A stretch of 64,000 nucleotides of DNA from Bacteroidales bacterium M8. GTDB taxonomy: Bacteria; Bacteroidota; Bacteroidia; Bacteroidales; Muribaculaceae. The position numbers and the translations under genes are program-made. The notes under the pieces were generated by a model. That model searched no databases. It was not told the origin of the DNA and saw only the letters and a program-made list of their open reading frames with translations. Shown in pieces: positions 16,425 through 25,205 of the stretch (the first letter of the stretch is position 1; every line of letters begins with the position of its first letter). Where the stretch lies: NCBI GenBank assembly GCA_001689495.1, contig LUJS01000042.1, positions 132,303 through 196,302 on the forward strand. Reading direction: 5' to 3'.

Positions 16425-18059
16425 ATGCAGATTATCGTCCGTATCATCCTCCTTGCACTGCTGCCCGTGGTCTGTGTCTGTTGCGACAGGCCCGACCGCG
16501 GGCTGCTGCGCATCGAGCGGGCCATGAAGGCCGACCCATATCCCGCACGGGCGCTGGCCATGCTCGACTCGGTCGACTCGGCCGGGTTCAGCGGCAGCCG
16601 CGCATCGGCGGTCCTGCACGGGCTGCTGCGCAGCGAGCTGTTGCTCAAAAACCGGCTGCCGCTCGCGACCGACTCGATGCTCGAGGCCGCAGCCGAGTAT
16701 TATGCCGCCCACAACGACCCCCTGCGTCATGCCGAGGCCCTGCACTACTCAGCCCTGTGGCACCTCAATCAGGCCGACTATCCCGGAGCCATGCGCCGCT
16801 CGGCCGCCGCCCTCGACGTGGCCTCGGCCATCCCCGACACCCTCCTCATGGCCCGCTGCCACGAGGTGATGGCTGATATATATAATGGTACATATAATAT
16901 AGAGAGCGAAATTCGCCACAGGCGCATGGCCAATATCCTATATGGCCGCACGCAGAGCAGGTTAAACCACCTGATGTCCTATCTGCTGCTCGCCAATGCA
17001 TTGAACTCGGGCGAATATGTCGACAAGGGAATAGCTTTGCTTGACAGTCTCGCACCTGTTTTCGAGAGGGAAACGGGTTATTTGAAATATTTATATCTTG
17101 ATTCCTATCCATATGCATTGACTAAAATCGGACACAATGCAAGACTCAAGGCATTAATGTCTGATAAAATTATCGGTCTGGATACGGTTTTGAATTTCAA
17201 TGACGTGTATGCTATAAGTAGAATGTATATAGCAGAGAGGAAACTGGATAGTGCATATATTTGGAAAGACAAGCTTGCAAAGTTGGCCGGTTTTCCGTCT
17301 GATACAAGTCGAGTTCTTGGCGTGCAGGCATATTATTATTATACTATCGGTGATTATGAGGCAGCACTGAAGTATTATAAGGAGCGTGACGTGTATGCAG
17401 AAAATGTTGTGGGTCGGGCACTTAATAGTGCCGTCGACTATGCGGCTGCAAGGCATTATAAGAATGTAGCGGTAGATACAGATGTAAAACTAAGAAAGCA
17501 TATTATACTGGTGGTTATTTTGTGCGTGACCGTCATTGGTTGTATTTTCTTGTGGCTCTTAGACGTGCGCAGACGCAAGCGTATGTTCATGAATCAGATG
17601 GACGAGATCGGACAGTCTCGCGATATTCTCGATGACACCAAAAGCCGTTTTTCGGATAATATACGCGAGCTTGTTGGAAAGTATCTTGCCGGAGTGATAA
17701 GGCTCTATGAGCTACAGTCCACCTTGCCGTCATCTTCACCCGAGGCCGAAAAGATTCATCGACGCATTGCCGCAGAACTCGAGAATCTTTCGTCCGAAGA
17801 GGTTCGCGACATAATAATACAGGCTGTAAATAATACCAATGGTGGAATTGTCGACAAACTTGACCGAGATTTTCCGAAACTTAAAGCCGAAGACCGTCTT
17901 GTTTTCGCACTCAAGGCATGCGATGTGCCAAGCCAGATTATAGGCCTTTTTCTCAATGTTCAGGTCTCCGGATACTATAGCCGCCGCACCAGACTTATCA
18001 AAAAGATCGAAAACTCCTCGTCACCTGACAAAAAATCCTTCCTCGATCTCCTCTCCTGA
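16425..18059 (+). CDS. TPR-type membrane-anchored regulator with C-terminal HTH
   Basis: 544 residues. The N-terminus MQIIVRIILLALLPVVCVCC is hydrophobic and ends in cysteines, so it is a signal anchor or lipoprotein signal. Helical TPR-like repeats follow (about 25-345). A transmembrane helix HIILVVILCVTVIGCIFLWLL lies near residue 360, then a cytoplasmic coiled coil. The C-terminus (from about residue 470) has a helix-turn-helix-like segment (LVFALKACDVPSQIIGLFLN...VSGYYSRRTRLIKKI). This layout is common in Bacteroidota regulators that sense envelope signals. GC content drops abruptly at base ~16870 (codon ~149) without breaking the frame. A strong terminator follows. Confidence 0.78.
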   Translation: MQIIVRIILLALLPVVCVCCDRPDRGLLRIERAMKADPYPARALAMLDSVDSAGFSGSRASAVLHGLLRSELLLKNRLPLATDSMLEAAAEYYAAHNDPLRHAEALHYSALWHLNQADYPGAMRRSAAALDVASAIPDTLLMARCHEVMADIYNGTYNIESEIRHRRMANILYGRTQSRLNHLMSYLLLANALNSGEYVDKGIALLDSLAPVFERETGYLKYLYLDSYPYALTKIGHNARLKALMSDKIIGLDTVLNFNDVYAISRMYIAERKLDSAYIWKDKLAKLAGFPSDTSRVLGVQAYYYYTIGDYEAALKYYKERDVYAENVVGRALNSAVDYAAARHYKNVAVDTDVKLRKHIILVVILCVTVIGCIFLWLLDVRRRKRMFMNQMDEIGQSRDILDDTKSRFSDNIRELVGKYLAGVIRLYELQSTLPSSSPEAEKIHRRIAAELENLSSEEVRDIIIQAVNNTNGGIVDKLDRDFPKLKAEDRLVFALKACDVPSQIIGLFLNVQVSGYYSRRTRLIKKIENSSSPDKKSFLDLLS

Positions 18060-18091
18060 CCCCAATACAACACACTGTAGGCCCGATTTGC

Positions 18092-18126
18092 AAAGTGACG
18101 AATCAAATATAGATTCGTCACTTTTT
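18092..18126 (+). terminator. Terminator after the TPR regulator
   Basis: A 13-base perfect stem, AAAGTGACGAATC (18092-18104) with GATTCGTCACTTT (18112-18124), with a 7-base loop and a T5 tail. Confidence 0.92.
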
Positions 18127-18196
18127 ATTATCTTGATAAACAATGGATTGTGGATTTTATGATTTAGATGGTGACGACTGATTTCGGGCTTGATAA

Positions 18197-18229
18197 TTTG
18201 GATTTATATACTTGTCGCACCTAACTTTG
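18197..18229 (+). promoter_or_regulatory. Promoter TTTG-N21-TAACTTTG
   Basis: TTTG (18197-18200) and TAACTTTG (18222-18229) are 21 bases apart. The predicted start is near 18237. It drives either a small RNA ending at ~18380 or the 65-codon ORF at 18279. Confidence 0.7.
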
Positions 18230-18236
18230 CACACAG

Positions 18237-18380
18237 AGAGTCCGCACCCTCCTCGGACCAAAAAAACAAAAAACTAAAATGAACATCCTCTATTCTCCCC
18301 AAGCCCGTAAACAGGCGAATGAAATACGTGTAAGAACGGTGGGGCGTGGCAGTGCATTGCGAGGTCGCGCCCCGCTTTTT
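18237..18380 (+). ncRNA. Predicted ~145-base small RNA
   Basis: It is bounded by the promoter at 18197-18229 and by a terminator-like hairpin, GGGGCG (18341-18346) with CGCCCC (18368-18373), followed by GCTTTTTC. It overlaps the first part of a weak 65-codon ORF, so it could instead be a leader with an attenuator. Confidence 0.4.
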
Positions 18381-18476
18381 CAGCGCAAGTTTTCTGCACA
18401 TGACAGGGCGTTGGATTTGCAGATATGTATTTTTTGTATTATATTTGCAGTATGGATAGTAACTAAAAAACAATGA
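18279..18476 (+). CDS. Doubtful 65-residue small protein
   Basis: The ORF starts with MNILYSPQ after an A-rich leader. It has a basic middle and a hydrophobic C-terminus (LQICIFCIIFAVWIV, then KKQ) that could be a membrane helix. It spans a terminator-like hairpin at 18341-18380 and the promoter of the next small gene at 18416-18447, which argues against a real gene. I recognise no family. Confidence 0.25.
   Translation: MNILYSPQARKQANEIRVRTVGRGSALRGRAPLFQRKFSAHDRALDLQICIFCIIFAVWIVTKKQ
18416..18447 (+). promoter_or_regulatory. Promoter TTTG-N20-TATATTTG for the 40-residue peptide
   Basis: TTTG (18416-18419) and TATATTTG (18440-18447) are separated by exactly 20 bases. The predicted start near 18454 leaves a 24-base leader before the ATG at 18478. 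Confidence 0.7.
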
Positions 18477-18477
18477 T

Positions 18478-18600
18478 ATGACAATACTCGAAATCATCAC
18501 ACAGGCTATGATACCGGTCTTCTTCGGGTTGATAGGATCCCATATCGGCGAGGCCCTGCTTGACAAGATTGTCGGTATGTGGCGTGGCGCATCAAAATAA
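18478..18600 (+). CDS. Small hydrophobic peptide, 40 residues
   Basis: Begins MTILEIITQAMIPVFF and ends VGMWRGASK. The first half is a plausible membrane helix, and the C-terminal half is amphipathic with K/R residues. It has a near-consensus promoter with a 24-base leader, which is better support than ORF length alone gives. A second small hydrophobic ORF lies 57 bases downstream. I recognise no family; size and hydrophobicity would fit a membrane-acting peptide, but nothing here proves that. Confidence 0.5.
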   Translation: MTILEIITQAMIPVFFGLIGSHIGEALLDKIVGMWRGASK

Positions 18601-18657
18601 TGAGCCGTTTGCGGCTGAAGGTAAATTTTATTACGTTGACTTAGAATCTTCATAATT

Positions 18658-18795
18658 ATGTTTTCGACACTCATTGACGAGATGTTCACGAAAAGTCTCA
18701 TCTTTTTGGCCATCGGATTTGTATCCGGCATTTTGTTCAGGGCATTGGCTCTGTTGACAAGGTACGTGTATAACCGTAGGTCCGACAAAAACTGA
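18658..18795 (+). CDS. Small single-pass membrane peptide, 45 residues
   Basis: Begins MFSTLIDEMFTKSL, continues as one clear hydrophobic helix (IFLAIGFVSGILFRALALL) and ends in a basic tail (RYVYNRRSDKN), so the topology would be C-terminus inside. It lies 57 bases after the 40-residue peptide on the same strand and may share its transcript. Function unknown. Confidence 0.5.
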   Translation: MFSTLIDEMFTKSLIFLAIGFVSGILFRALALLTRYVYNRRSDKN

Positions 18796-18875
18796 TGTCC
18801 TCCCTCCGGCGATGCCGGTAGGCTCCGTGGCTCATTCGGGGCTGCGTCCCGTTTTTTGAGCTTTTGGGGCGGGGG

Positions 18876-18899
18876 TTAGCGGATTTTTTTGTAACTTTG
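18876..18899 (+). promoter_or_regulatory. parE promoter (TTAGCGG-N9-TAACTTTG)
   Basis: TTAGCGG (18876-18882), a T7 tract and TAACTTTG (18892-18899), the same layout as at topA and dxr. It places the start near 18906 and supports the ATG at 18924 over an earlier in-frame ATG at 18864, which lies upstream of the promoter. Confidence 0.65.
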
Positions 18900-18923
18900 T
18901 GCAACAAAGAGAATTTGACCGCC

Positions 18924-20894
18924 ATGACAGACCCCCGACTCGACGATTTAAACAACATACCGACCCCCGAACCCGATGCCACCGTCTTGTATGACGAGGA
19001 TGCGATAACCACCCTCGACTGGAAGGAGCACATACGCCGTCGCCCCGGCATGTATATCGGCAACGTGGACGACGGGTCGAAGTTTGACGACGGCATCTAT
19101 GTCCTCGTCAAGGAGGTCATGGACAACGCCATAGACGAGTTTGTCATGGGCTATGGCAAGCTCATAACCATCGACGTGACCGACGAGGCGGTGCAGATAC
19201 GCGATCTGGGACGCGGCATACCGCTGGGCAAGCTGGTCGAGGCTTCGTCGCGCATGAACACCGGCGGCAAGTATGACTCGAGGGCCTTCAAGAAGTCGGT
19301 GGGCCTGAATGGCGTGGGCATCAAGGCTGTCAACGCCCTGTCGACCGAATTTTACATACGTTCGGTGCGCGAGGGGCAGGCCAAGTGGGCGCGCTATTCG
19401 TGCGGCGAGCTGCTCGAGGAGTCGGAGATCGAGGAGACCGACGAGCCCAACGGCACGCTGGTGCGATTCACCCCCGACAACACGATATTCAAGGGCTACA
19501 GATTCCGTCTGGAGTTCATCGTGCCGATGGTCAAGAACTATACGTATCTCAACACCGGTCTGGCCATAATGCTCAACGGCAAGAGATATGTCTCGCGCAA
19601 CGGCCTGCTGGACCTGCTGCGCGACAACATGACCACCGAGCCGCTCTATCAGCCCATACACCTCGTGGGCGACGACATCGAGCTGGCCATAACCCACGCC
19701 AACCAGAGGGGCGAGGAATACTACTCGTTTGTCAACGGCGCCAACACCATACACGGCGGCACGCATCTGGCGGCATTCAAGGAGGCCGTGTCGAGGACCC
19801 TCAAGGAGTATTTCAAGAAGGATTTCGACCCCTCGGACATCCGCGGGGGCATGATAGCCGCCATATCGGTCAAGGTCGAGGAGCCGGTGTTCGACTCGCA
19901 GGCCAAGACCCGACTGACCAGCCGCGACATGGGCCCCGAGGGGCTCACCGTGGCCAAGTTCGTGGGCGACTTCATCAAGACCGAGCTCGACAACTATCTG
20001 CACCGCAACACCGACATTGCCGACGTGATACTGAAGAAGGTGCAGGAGAACGAGCGCGACCGCAAGGCCATGGCCGGCGTGACCAAGCTGGCACGCGAGA
20101 AGGCCAAGAAGGTTAATCTGCACAACAAGAAGCTGCTCGACTGCCGCGTGCACCTCAACGACGCCAAGGGCGACGAGGAGAAGAAGCGCGCCTCGTCGAT
20201 ATTCATCACCGAGGGCGACTCGGCAGCCGGGTCCATCACCAAGATACGCAACGTCGAGACACAGGCCGTGTTCTCGCTGCGAGGCAAGCCAAAGAACTCG
20301 TATGGCGTGCCCGCCAAGATACTCTACGAGAACGACGAGTTCAACCTGCTGCAGGCCGCCCTCAACATCGAGGAGGGGATAGACGGCCTGAGATACAACA
20401 ACGTCATCATAGCCACCGATGCCGACGTCGACGGCATGCACATACGCCTGCTGCTGCTGACGTTCTTCCTGCAGTTCTTCCCCGAGATGGTCAAGCGCGG
20501 CCATGTCTACGTGCTGCAGACACCCCTGTTCCGCGTGCGCAACGCCAAGACCGCCCGCAAGGGGGCGAGGGCCAAGAGCTCGGACAACGCCGAGACATAT
20601 TATTGCTATACGGACGAGGAGCGCATCGAGGCCATCAGGAAGCTGGGCGACAATGCCGAGATAACCCGATTCAAGGGTCTCGGCGAGATCTCGCCCGACG
20701 AGTTCCGCGGATTCATCGGCCCCGACATGAGGGTAGACCGCGTGAGCCTGCGCAAGGAGGACTCGGTCGACGAGCTGCTTGAATTCTACATGGGCAAGAA
20801 CACAATGGAACGCCAGACGTTCATCATAAACAACCTCGTGGTCGAGGACGACTCGCATCTCGACTCAGACATACCGCTCGAATCCGAAGACTGA
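18924..20894 (+). CDS. parE: DNA topoisomerase IV subunit B (type IIA, GyrB/ParE)
   Basis: 656 residues from the ATG at 18924. ATPase subunit of the decatenating enzyme. The GHKL fold is seen at HIRRRPGMYIG and KEVMDNAIDEF (E64, N68, D71), with KSVGLNGVGIKAVNALS as the ATP lid. The Toprim domain carries ITEGDSAAGS (E430) and TDADVDGMHIR (~499-508). I chose ParE over GyrB because the gene is followed by coaD and an S41 protease, a neighbourhood known for parE in Bacteroidales, and because there is no recF/gyrB context. The stop overlaps the coaD start (TGATG). Confidence 0.88.
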   Translation: MTDPRLDDLNNIPTPEPDATVLYDEDAITTLDWKEHIRRRPGMYIGNVDDGSKFDDGIYVLVKEVMDNAIDEFVMGYGKLITIDVTDEAVQIRDLGRGIPLGKLVEASSRMNTGGKYDSRAFKKSVGLNGVGIKAVNALSTEFYIRSVREGQAKWARYSCGELLEESEIEETDEPNGTLVRFTPDNTIFKGYRFRLEFIVPMVKNYTYLNTGLAIMLNGKRYVSRNGLLDLLRDNMTTEPLYQPIHLVGDDIELAITHANQRGEEYYSFVNGANTIHGGTHLAAFKEAVSRTLKEYFKKDFDPSDIRGGMIAAISVKVEEPVFDSQAKTRLTSRDMGPEGLTVAKFVGDFIKTELDNYLHRNTDIADVILKKVQENERDRKAMAGVTKLAREKAKKVNLHNKKLLDCRVHLNDAKGDEEKKRASSIFITEGDSAAGSITKIRNVETQAVFSLRGKPKNSYGVPAKILYENDEFNLLQAALNIEEGIDGLRYNNVIIATDADVDGMHIRLLLLTFFLQFFPEMVKRGHVYVLQTPLFRVRNAKTARKGARAKSSDNAETYYCYTDEERIEAIRKLGDNAEITRFKGLGEISPDEFRGFIGPDMRVDRVSLRKEDSVDELLEFYMGKNTMERQTFIINNLVVEDDSHLDSDIPLESED

Positions 20895-21346
20895 TGGCCC
20901 AGCAACTCCCCGTGATACTCTTCCCAGGGTCGTTCGACCCCTTTACCATCGGGCATAAATCGCTCGTAGACCGCGCGCTGCCCCTGTGTGGACGCCTCAT
21001 CATCGCCATCGGGCACAATGCCTCCAAGCCCGGGGCCGAGAGCGTCGAAGACCGCATCGAGGCCATCAGGCGCATCTATCGCCACGAGCCCCGCGTCGAG
21101 GTCACGGCCTATACGGGCCTCACCGTCGACGCCTGTCGCGAGCTCGGCGCTACATGGATGCTGAGGGGGGTGCGCACGGTGGCCGACTTCGAGTACGAGC
21201 GCAATCTGGCCGACATCAACCGCGACCTCTCGGGCATAGACACCCTGATACTCTTCACCCTGCCCGGCATGGCGTCGGTGTCGTCGTCGATGGTCAGGGA
21301 GCTCGCCTCGCACGGCCACGACGTCTCGCGCTTCATTCCATCCTGA
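20894..21346 (+). CDS. coaD: Pantetheine-phosphate adenylyltransferase
   Basis: 150 residues. Catalyses ATP + 4'-phosphopantetheine to dephospho-CoA + PPi, the penultimate step of CoA synthesis. The nucleotidyltransferase signature is FPGSFDPFTIGHKSLVDRA, with the TxGH motif at 18-21. SVSSSMVRELASHGHDVS is the ISSTxVR-like ATP-binding motif near the C-terminus. The start codon overlaps the parE stop by one base, indicating translational coupling. Confidence 0.96.
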   Translation: MAQQLPVILFPGSFDPFTIGHKSLVDRALPLCGRLIIAIGHNASKPGAESVEDRIEAIRRIYRHEPRVEVTAYTGLTVDACRELGATWMLRGVRTVADFEYERNLADINRDLSGIDTLILFTLPGMASVSSSMVRELASHGHDVSRFIPS

Positions 21347-21371
21347 CAACAACACACATCACCGTATATAA

Positions 21372-22958
21372 ATGAAAAAACTCACGACACTCATCCTGCT
21401 GGCCCTCGCGGTGGCGGGACTGTCGGCGCAGATCAAGTTCGACCCTGCGCGCAAGGTGGCATACGCCGCCCAGATTGTAGAGAATTTCTATGTCGACGAG
21501 ATAGACACCACCCGCGTGGTCGAGGAGGCCATCAAGGGGATGCTCAAGACACTCGACCCGCACTCGGTCTATAGCAACGCCGAAGAGACCCGCGACCTCA
21601 ACGAGCCGCTCGAGGGCAACTTCTCGGGCATCGGCATACGATTCCAGATGGACCGCGACACCCTCTATGTCATCGAGGCCATAGTCGGCGGCCCCTCCGA
21701 GCGCGTGGGCATACGCCCCGGCGACAGGATACTCGAGTGCAACGACACCGTCATTGCCGGCGTCAAGATGAAGAACTCGCAGATACTCAAGGTGCTGCGC
21801 GGTCCCAAGGGTACCGAGGCGCGCCTCAGGGTCAAGCGCAAGGGCGAGCCCGAGGTGATGGACTTCAATGTGGTGCGCGAGGACATACCCATCAACAGCC
21901 TCGACGCCGCCTACATGGTCAACGACTCGGTGGGATTCATCTCGCTGAGCCGCTTTGGCGCCACCACGGCCGACGAGGTGCGCGACGCCATGTCAGACCT
22001 GCGCCGCAAGGGCATGCGCCATCTGGTCATAGACCTCTCAGACAACGGCGGCGGCTATCTGCGCTCGGCCACCGACATCGCCGAGTTCTTTCTCGACAAC
22101 GGCGACCTCGTGGTCTATACCGAGTCGCCCAAGAACGGCCGCGCCGAGTATGTGGCCGGCAAGGACGGCATCTTTACCGACGGCCGCATCGTGGTGATGA
22201 TAAACCAGCATTCGGCCTCGGCCAGCGAGATACTCTCGGGCGCCATTCAGGACAACGACCGCGGCGTCGTCGTGGGTCGCCGCTCGTTTGGCAAGGGGCT
22301 GGTGCAGAGACCCTTCCCGTTTCCCGACGGGTCTATGATACGCCTCACCGTCTCGCGATACTACACCCCCGCGGGCCGATGCATACAGAAACCCTATACC
22401 GACGGCGACGACTCTGACTATCAGCGCGACATGCTGCACCGCTATGAGTCGGGCGAGTTTACAAGCGCCGACTCCATCCACTTTGCCGACTCGCTGCGCT
22501 GCACCACGCTGCGTCTGGGGCGCACCGTCTATGGCGGCGGCGGCATCATGCCCGACATCTTCGTGCCCATAGACACCACCATGTACTCGGTCTACTATCG
22601 CGACCTCGTGGCCCGCGGCGTGCTCAACAGATATAGCATGAACTATGTCGACGAGAACCGCAAGAGCCTCAATGCCGAATATCGCGACGAGGACACATTC
22701 GTGAGCCGTTTCGAGGTGACGCCCGCCATGCTCGACTCGCTGCGCTCCATGGCCGTGGCAGACAGCATCGCGTTCGACTCGATACAGTACCGGCGCTCGC
22801 TCCCCCTGATCGAGCGCACCGTCAAGGGGCTCTTAGGCCGCGACCTCTTCAGCCAAGCCACCTACTATCGCGTCGCCAACCCCCTCAACCCCATCTACAC
22901 CCGCGCCATCCAAGTCGCCACCGACCCCGAGGAATACCGCAAATACCTCCCCCGGTGA
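21372..22958 (+). CDS. S41-family C-terminal processing peptidase
   Basis: 528 residues with an N-terminal signal peptide (MKKLTTLILLALAVAGLSAQ), so periplasmic. A PDZ domain occupies about 85-165 (GIGIRFQMDRDTLYVIEAIV, then GIRPGDRILECNDT). The catalytic domain carries NQHSASASEILSGAIQD with the nucleophilic serine and RRSFGKGLVQ with the general-base lysine. These proteases trim envelope proteins from their C-termini. The PRLTVSRYYTPxGRxIQ-type signature of the CtpA group is present. It lies 25 bases after coaD, and a strong terminator follows. Confidence 0.94.
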   Translation: MKKLTTLILLALAVAGLSAQIKFDPARKVAYAAQIVENFYVDEIDTTRVVEEAIKGMLKTLDPHSVYSNAEETRDLNEPLEGNFSGIGIRFQMDRDTLYVIEAIVGGPSERVGIRPGDRILECNDTVIAGVKMKNSQILKVLRGPKGTEARLRVKRKGEPEVMDFNVVREDIPINSLDAAYMVNDSVGFISLSRFGATTADEVRDAMSDLRRKGMRHLVIDLSDNGGGYLRSATDIAEFFLDNGDLVVYTESPKNGRAEYVAGKDGIFTDGRIVVMINQHSASASEILSGAIQDNDRGVVVGRRSFGKGLVQRPFPFPDGSMIRLTVSRYYTPAGRCIQKPYTDGDDSDYQRDMLHRYESGEFTSADSIHFADSLRCTTLRLGRTVYGGGGIMPDIFVPIDTTMYSVYYRDLVARGVLNRYSMNYVDENRKSLNAEYRDEDTFVSRFEVTPAMLDSLRSMAVADSIAFDSIQYRRSLPLIERTVKGLLGRDLFSQATYYRVANPLNPIYTRAIQVATDPEEYRKYLPR

Positions 22959-22993
22959 CAGGACCGGGAGCGGTGCTCCCTGAACGGCATCAT

Positions 22994-23031
22994 ACACAAA
23001 AAGAGAGCCCGGCGGGCTCTCTTTTTTGTGT
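22994..23031. terminator. Bidirectional terminator
   Basis: GAGAGCCC (23003-23010) and GGGCTCTC (23014-23021) around a GGC loop, extended by A5/T5 and flanking bases into a near-perfect palindrome. T-runs exist on both strands, so it can serve the S41 protease gene (+) and the M3 peptidase gene (-). Confidence 0.92.
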
Positions 23032-23050
23032 CGTGGCTGACCTGTGGTGA

Positions 23051-25171
23051 TCAGTCCTTGTCGTGCATGTCGGTGGGGAGGGTGGGGGTGTCGATGCCGT
23101 CGCGCTTGAGGAGGGCGTCGATGGTGGCGTCGTGCCCGCGGAAGCGGCGATAGAGCTCGGCGGGGTCCTCGGTGCCTCCGCGCTCGAGGATGTTGTGACG
23201 GAACGAGTCGGCGGTCTCGCTGTCGAAGATGCCGTGCTCCTTGAAGTGCGCGAATGCGTCGGCGTCGAGCACCTCGGCCCACTTATAGCTGTAATAGCCT
23301 GCGGCATAGCCGCCTGCGAAGATGTGGCTGAACGTGGGCGACGACAGCGAGCCCTCGACGGGATCGAAGATGGCAACGCTCTCGGCGGCCTTGGCCTCGA
23401 AGGCGGCGGGGTCGGCCACGGGCTCGGTGATGCTGTGCCATGCCATGTCGATGAGGCCGAAGTTGAGCTGGCGCATGCAGGCATAGGCGGCACCGAACTG
23501 CGAGGTCGAGATGATGCGGTCTACGAGTTCGGCGGGGATGGCCTCGCCGGTCTGATAGTGGCGGGCAAAGCCGTCGAGGAATGTCTTCTCGGTGAGATAG
23601 TTCTCGTTGAACTGCGAGGGGAGCTCCACGAAGTCGCGCAGCACGTTGGTGCCCGAGAGGGTAGAGTATCTGGTGTTGGCGAACAGGCCGTGCAGGGCGT
23701 GGCCGAACTCGTGCAGGAATGTCTCGACCTCATAGGGGGTAAGCAGCGAGGGCTTGGTGTCGGTGGGCTTGGTGAAGTTCATCACTATGGTGACGTGCGG
23801 ACGCGAGTTGACACCCTCGGCGGTGGTCTCCTGACTCTTGAACTCGGTCATCCATGCGCCGGGACGCTTGGACGAGCGGGGGAAGAAGTCGGTGTATATG
23901 ACGCCCAGATACGAGCCGTCCTTGTCCTTGACGTCAAAGGCGGCCACGTCGGGGTGATAGACGGGTATCGAGGTGTTCTTCTCGAACGAGATGCCATAGA
24001 GCTTGCCGGCGAGTCCGAACACGCCGTCTATGACGTTATTGAGTTCGAAGTAGGGGCGCATCTCCTCCTCGTTATATGCATACTTGGCGTTCTTGAGCTT
24101 GTTAGACCAGTAGCTGTAGTCCCACGGCTTGATGTCGACGGGCTTGCCCTCGGTCTTGGCGGCAAACTCGCGCAGCTCCTTGAGTTCGGCGTCGAGGGCG
24201 GGGCGATATGCGTCGCGCAGCGAGTGCAGCAGGTTGTAGACGTTGGCGGGGTTCTTGGCCATGGTCTCGGCCAGCGAGTAGTCGGCGTATGTCTTGAAGC
24301 CGAGCAGGTTGGCCAGCTTGAGGCGTGTCTCGGCAATCTCCTGCATCACGGGCAGGTTGTTGTACTCGCCCTTGGTGTTGCGGCCGGTGTAGAGGCGATA
24401 CATCTTCTCGCGCAGGTCGGGGCGGTCGCTGTATTTGAGGAACGCCATGTAGACGGGCTGGTCGAGGGTGAAGAGGTACTCGCCCTCGCGGCCTTTCTCC
24501 TTGGCGGCCATCGCCGCGGCCTCGACCGAGCTCTCGGGGAGTCCCGACAGGTCATCCTTGCCGAGCCATATCTCGTATGTGTTTACCTCCTTGAGCACGT
24601 TCTGGCCGAAGAGGGTGGTGAGCTCGCTCAGTCGGCTCGAGAGGCGGCTGTATGTCTCGCGGTCCTCGCCCTCGAGCAGGGCGCCGTTGCGGGTGAAGCT
24701 CTCGTATGTACGGCGCAGCAGCATGCGGTCTTCGGTGTCGAGGCGCAGGGTGTCGCCGCTGTCGTGTACGGCCTTGATGCGCTGCCACAGACGGGGGTTG
24801 AGCGAGATTGATGTCGAGTAGTCGGACAGACGGGGGGTGATCTTCATCGAGAGCTCCATCATGTCGTTGTCGCTGAGCGACGAGAGCAGCGGGAAGAACA
24901 CGTTGAGCACGCGGTCGAGGTCGCGGCCCGAGCGTGCCAGCGCGGCCACGGTGTTCTCGAAGGTCGGTGCCTCGGGGTTGTCGGCGATGGCCTCGACCTC
25001 CTTGAGGCCCAGCTCGATGCCGCGGTCTATGGCCGGCTCGTAGTCGGCCACGGTGATGCGGTCGAACGGCGCCGTGCCGTGGGGCGTGTTGGTGAAATCA
25101 CTGAAAAACGGATTCTGTGCCTGTGTCATAAGCGTTGTTGCGGCTGCTGCCGCGATGAGAAATGTTCGCAA
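23051..25171 (-). CDS. M3-family peptidyl-dipeptidase (Dcp-like)
   Basis: 706 residues. The N-terminal signal peptide MRTFLIAAAAATTLMTQAQ suggests export to the periplasm. The zinc-binding HEFGH motif (H487, E488, H491) lies in LHEFGHALHGLF, the thermolysin-like signature of the M3 family. Downstream PSQFNENYL and the YSYKWAEVLDADAF segment are also typical of Dcp/oligopeptidase A relatives. It cleaves dipeptides from peptide C-termini. It lies 34 bases downstream of the TPR gene on the same strand, probably one transcript. Confidence 0.92.
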   Translation of the reverse strand: MRTFLIAAAAATTLMTQAQNPFFSDFTNTPHGTAPFDRITVADYEPAIDRGIELGLKEVEAIADNPEAPTFENTVAALARSGRDLDRVLNVFFPLLSSLSDNDMMELSMKITPRLSDYSTSISLNPRLWQRIKAVHDSGDTLRLDTEDRMLLRRTYESFTRNGALLEGEDRETYSRLSSRLSELTTLFGQNVLKEVNTYEIWLGKDDLSGLPESSVEAAAMAAKEKGREGEYLFTLDQPVYMAFLKYSDRPDLREKMYRLYTGRNTKGEYNNLPVMQEIAETRLKLANLLGFKTYADYSLAETMAKNPANVYNLLHSLRDAYRPALDAELKELREFAAKTEGKPVDIKPWDYSYWSNKLKNAKYAYNEEEMRPYFELNNVIDGVFGLAGKLYGISFEKNTSIPVYHPDVAAFDVKDKDGSYLGVIYTDFFPRSSKRPGAWMTEFKSQETTAEGVNSRPHVTIVMNFTKPTDTKPSLLTPYEVETFLHEFGHALHGLFANTRYSTLSGTNVLRDFVELPSQFNENYLTEKTFLDGFARHYQTGEAIPAELVDRIISTSQFGAAYACMRQLNFGLIDMAWHSITEPVADPAAFEAKAAESVAIFDPVEGSLSSPTFSHIFAGGYAAGYYSYKWAEVLDADAFAHFKEHGIFDSETADSFRHNILERGGTEDPAELYRRFRGHDATIDALLKRDGIDTPTLPTDMHDKD

Positions 25172-25205
25172 GGGATAGTGATTATGATTGGTTATTATTT
25201 CGTTG

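Noticed and set aside
16425..18059. Frameshift or gene fusion artefact at the GC change in the TPR regulator
   Set aside because: The frame is uninterrupted and the helical repeats, membrane helix and C-terminal HTH follow in a sensible order. Recombination explains the composition better.
18478..18795. Classical type I toxin-antitoxin pair
   Set aside because: I see no antisense promoter over the small hydrophobic ORFs; without it the claim is only a possibility.
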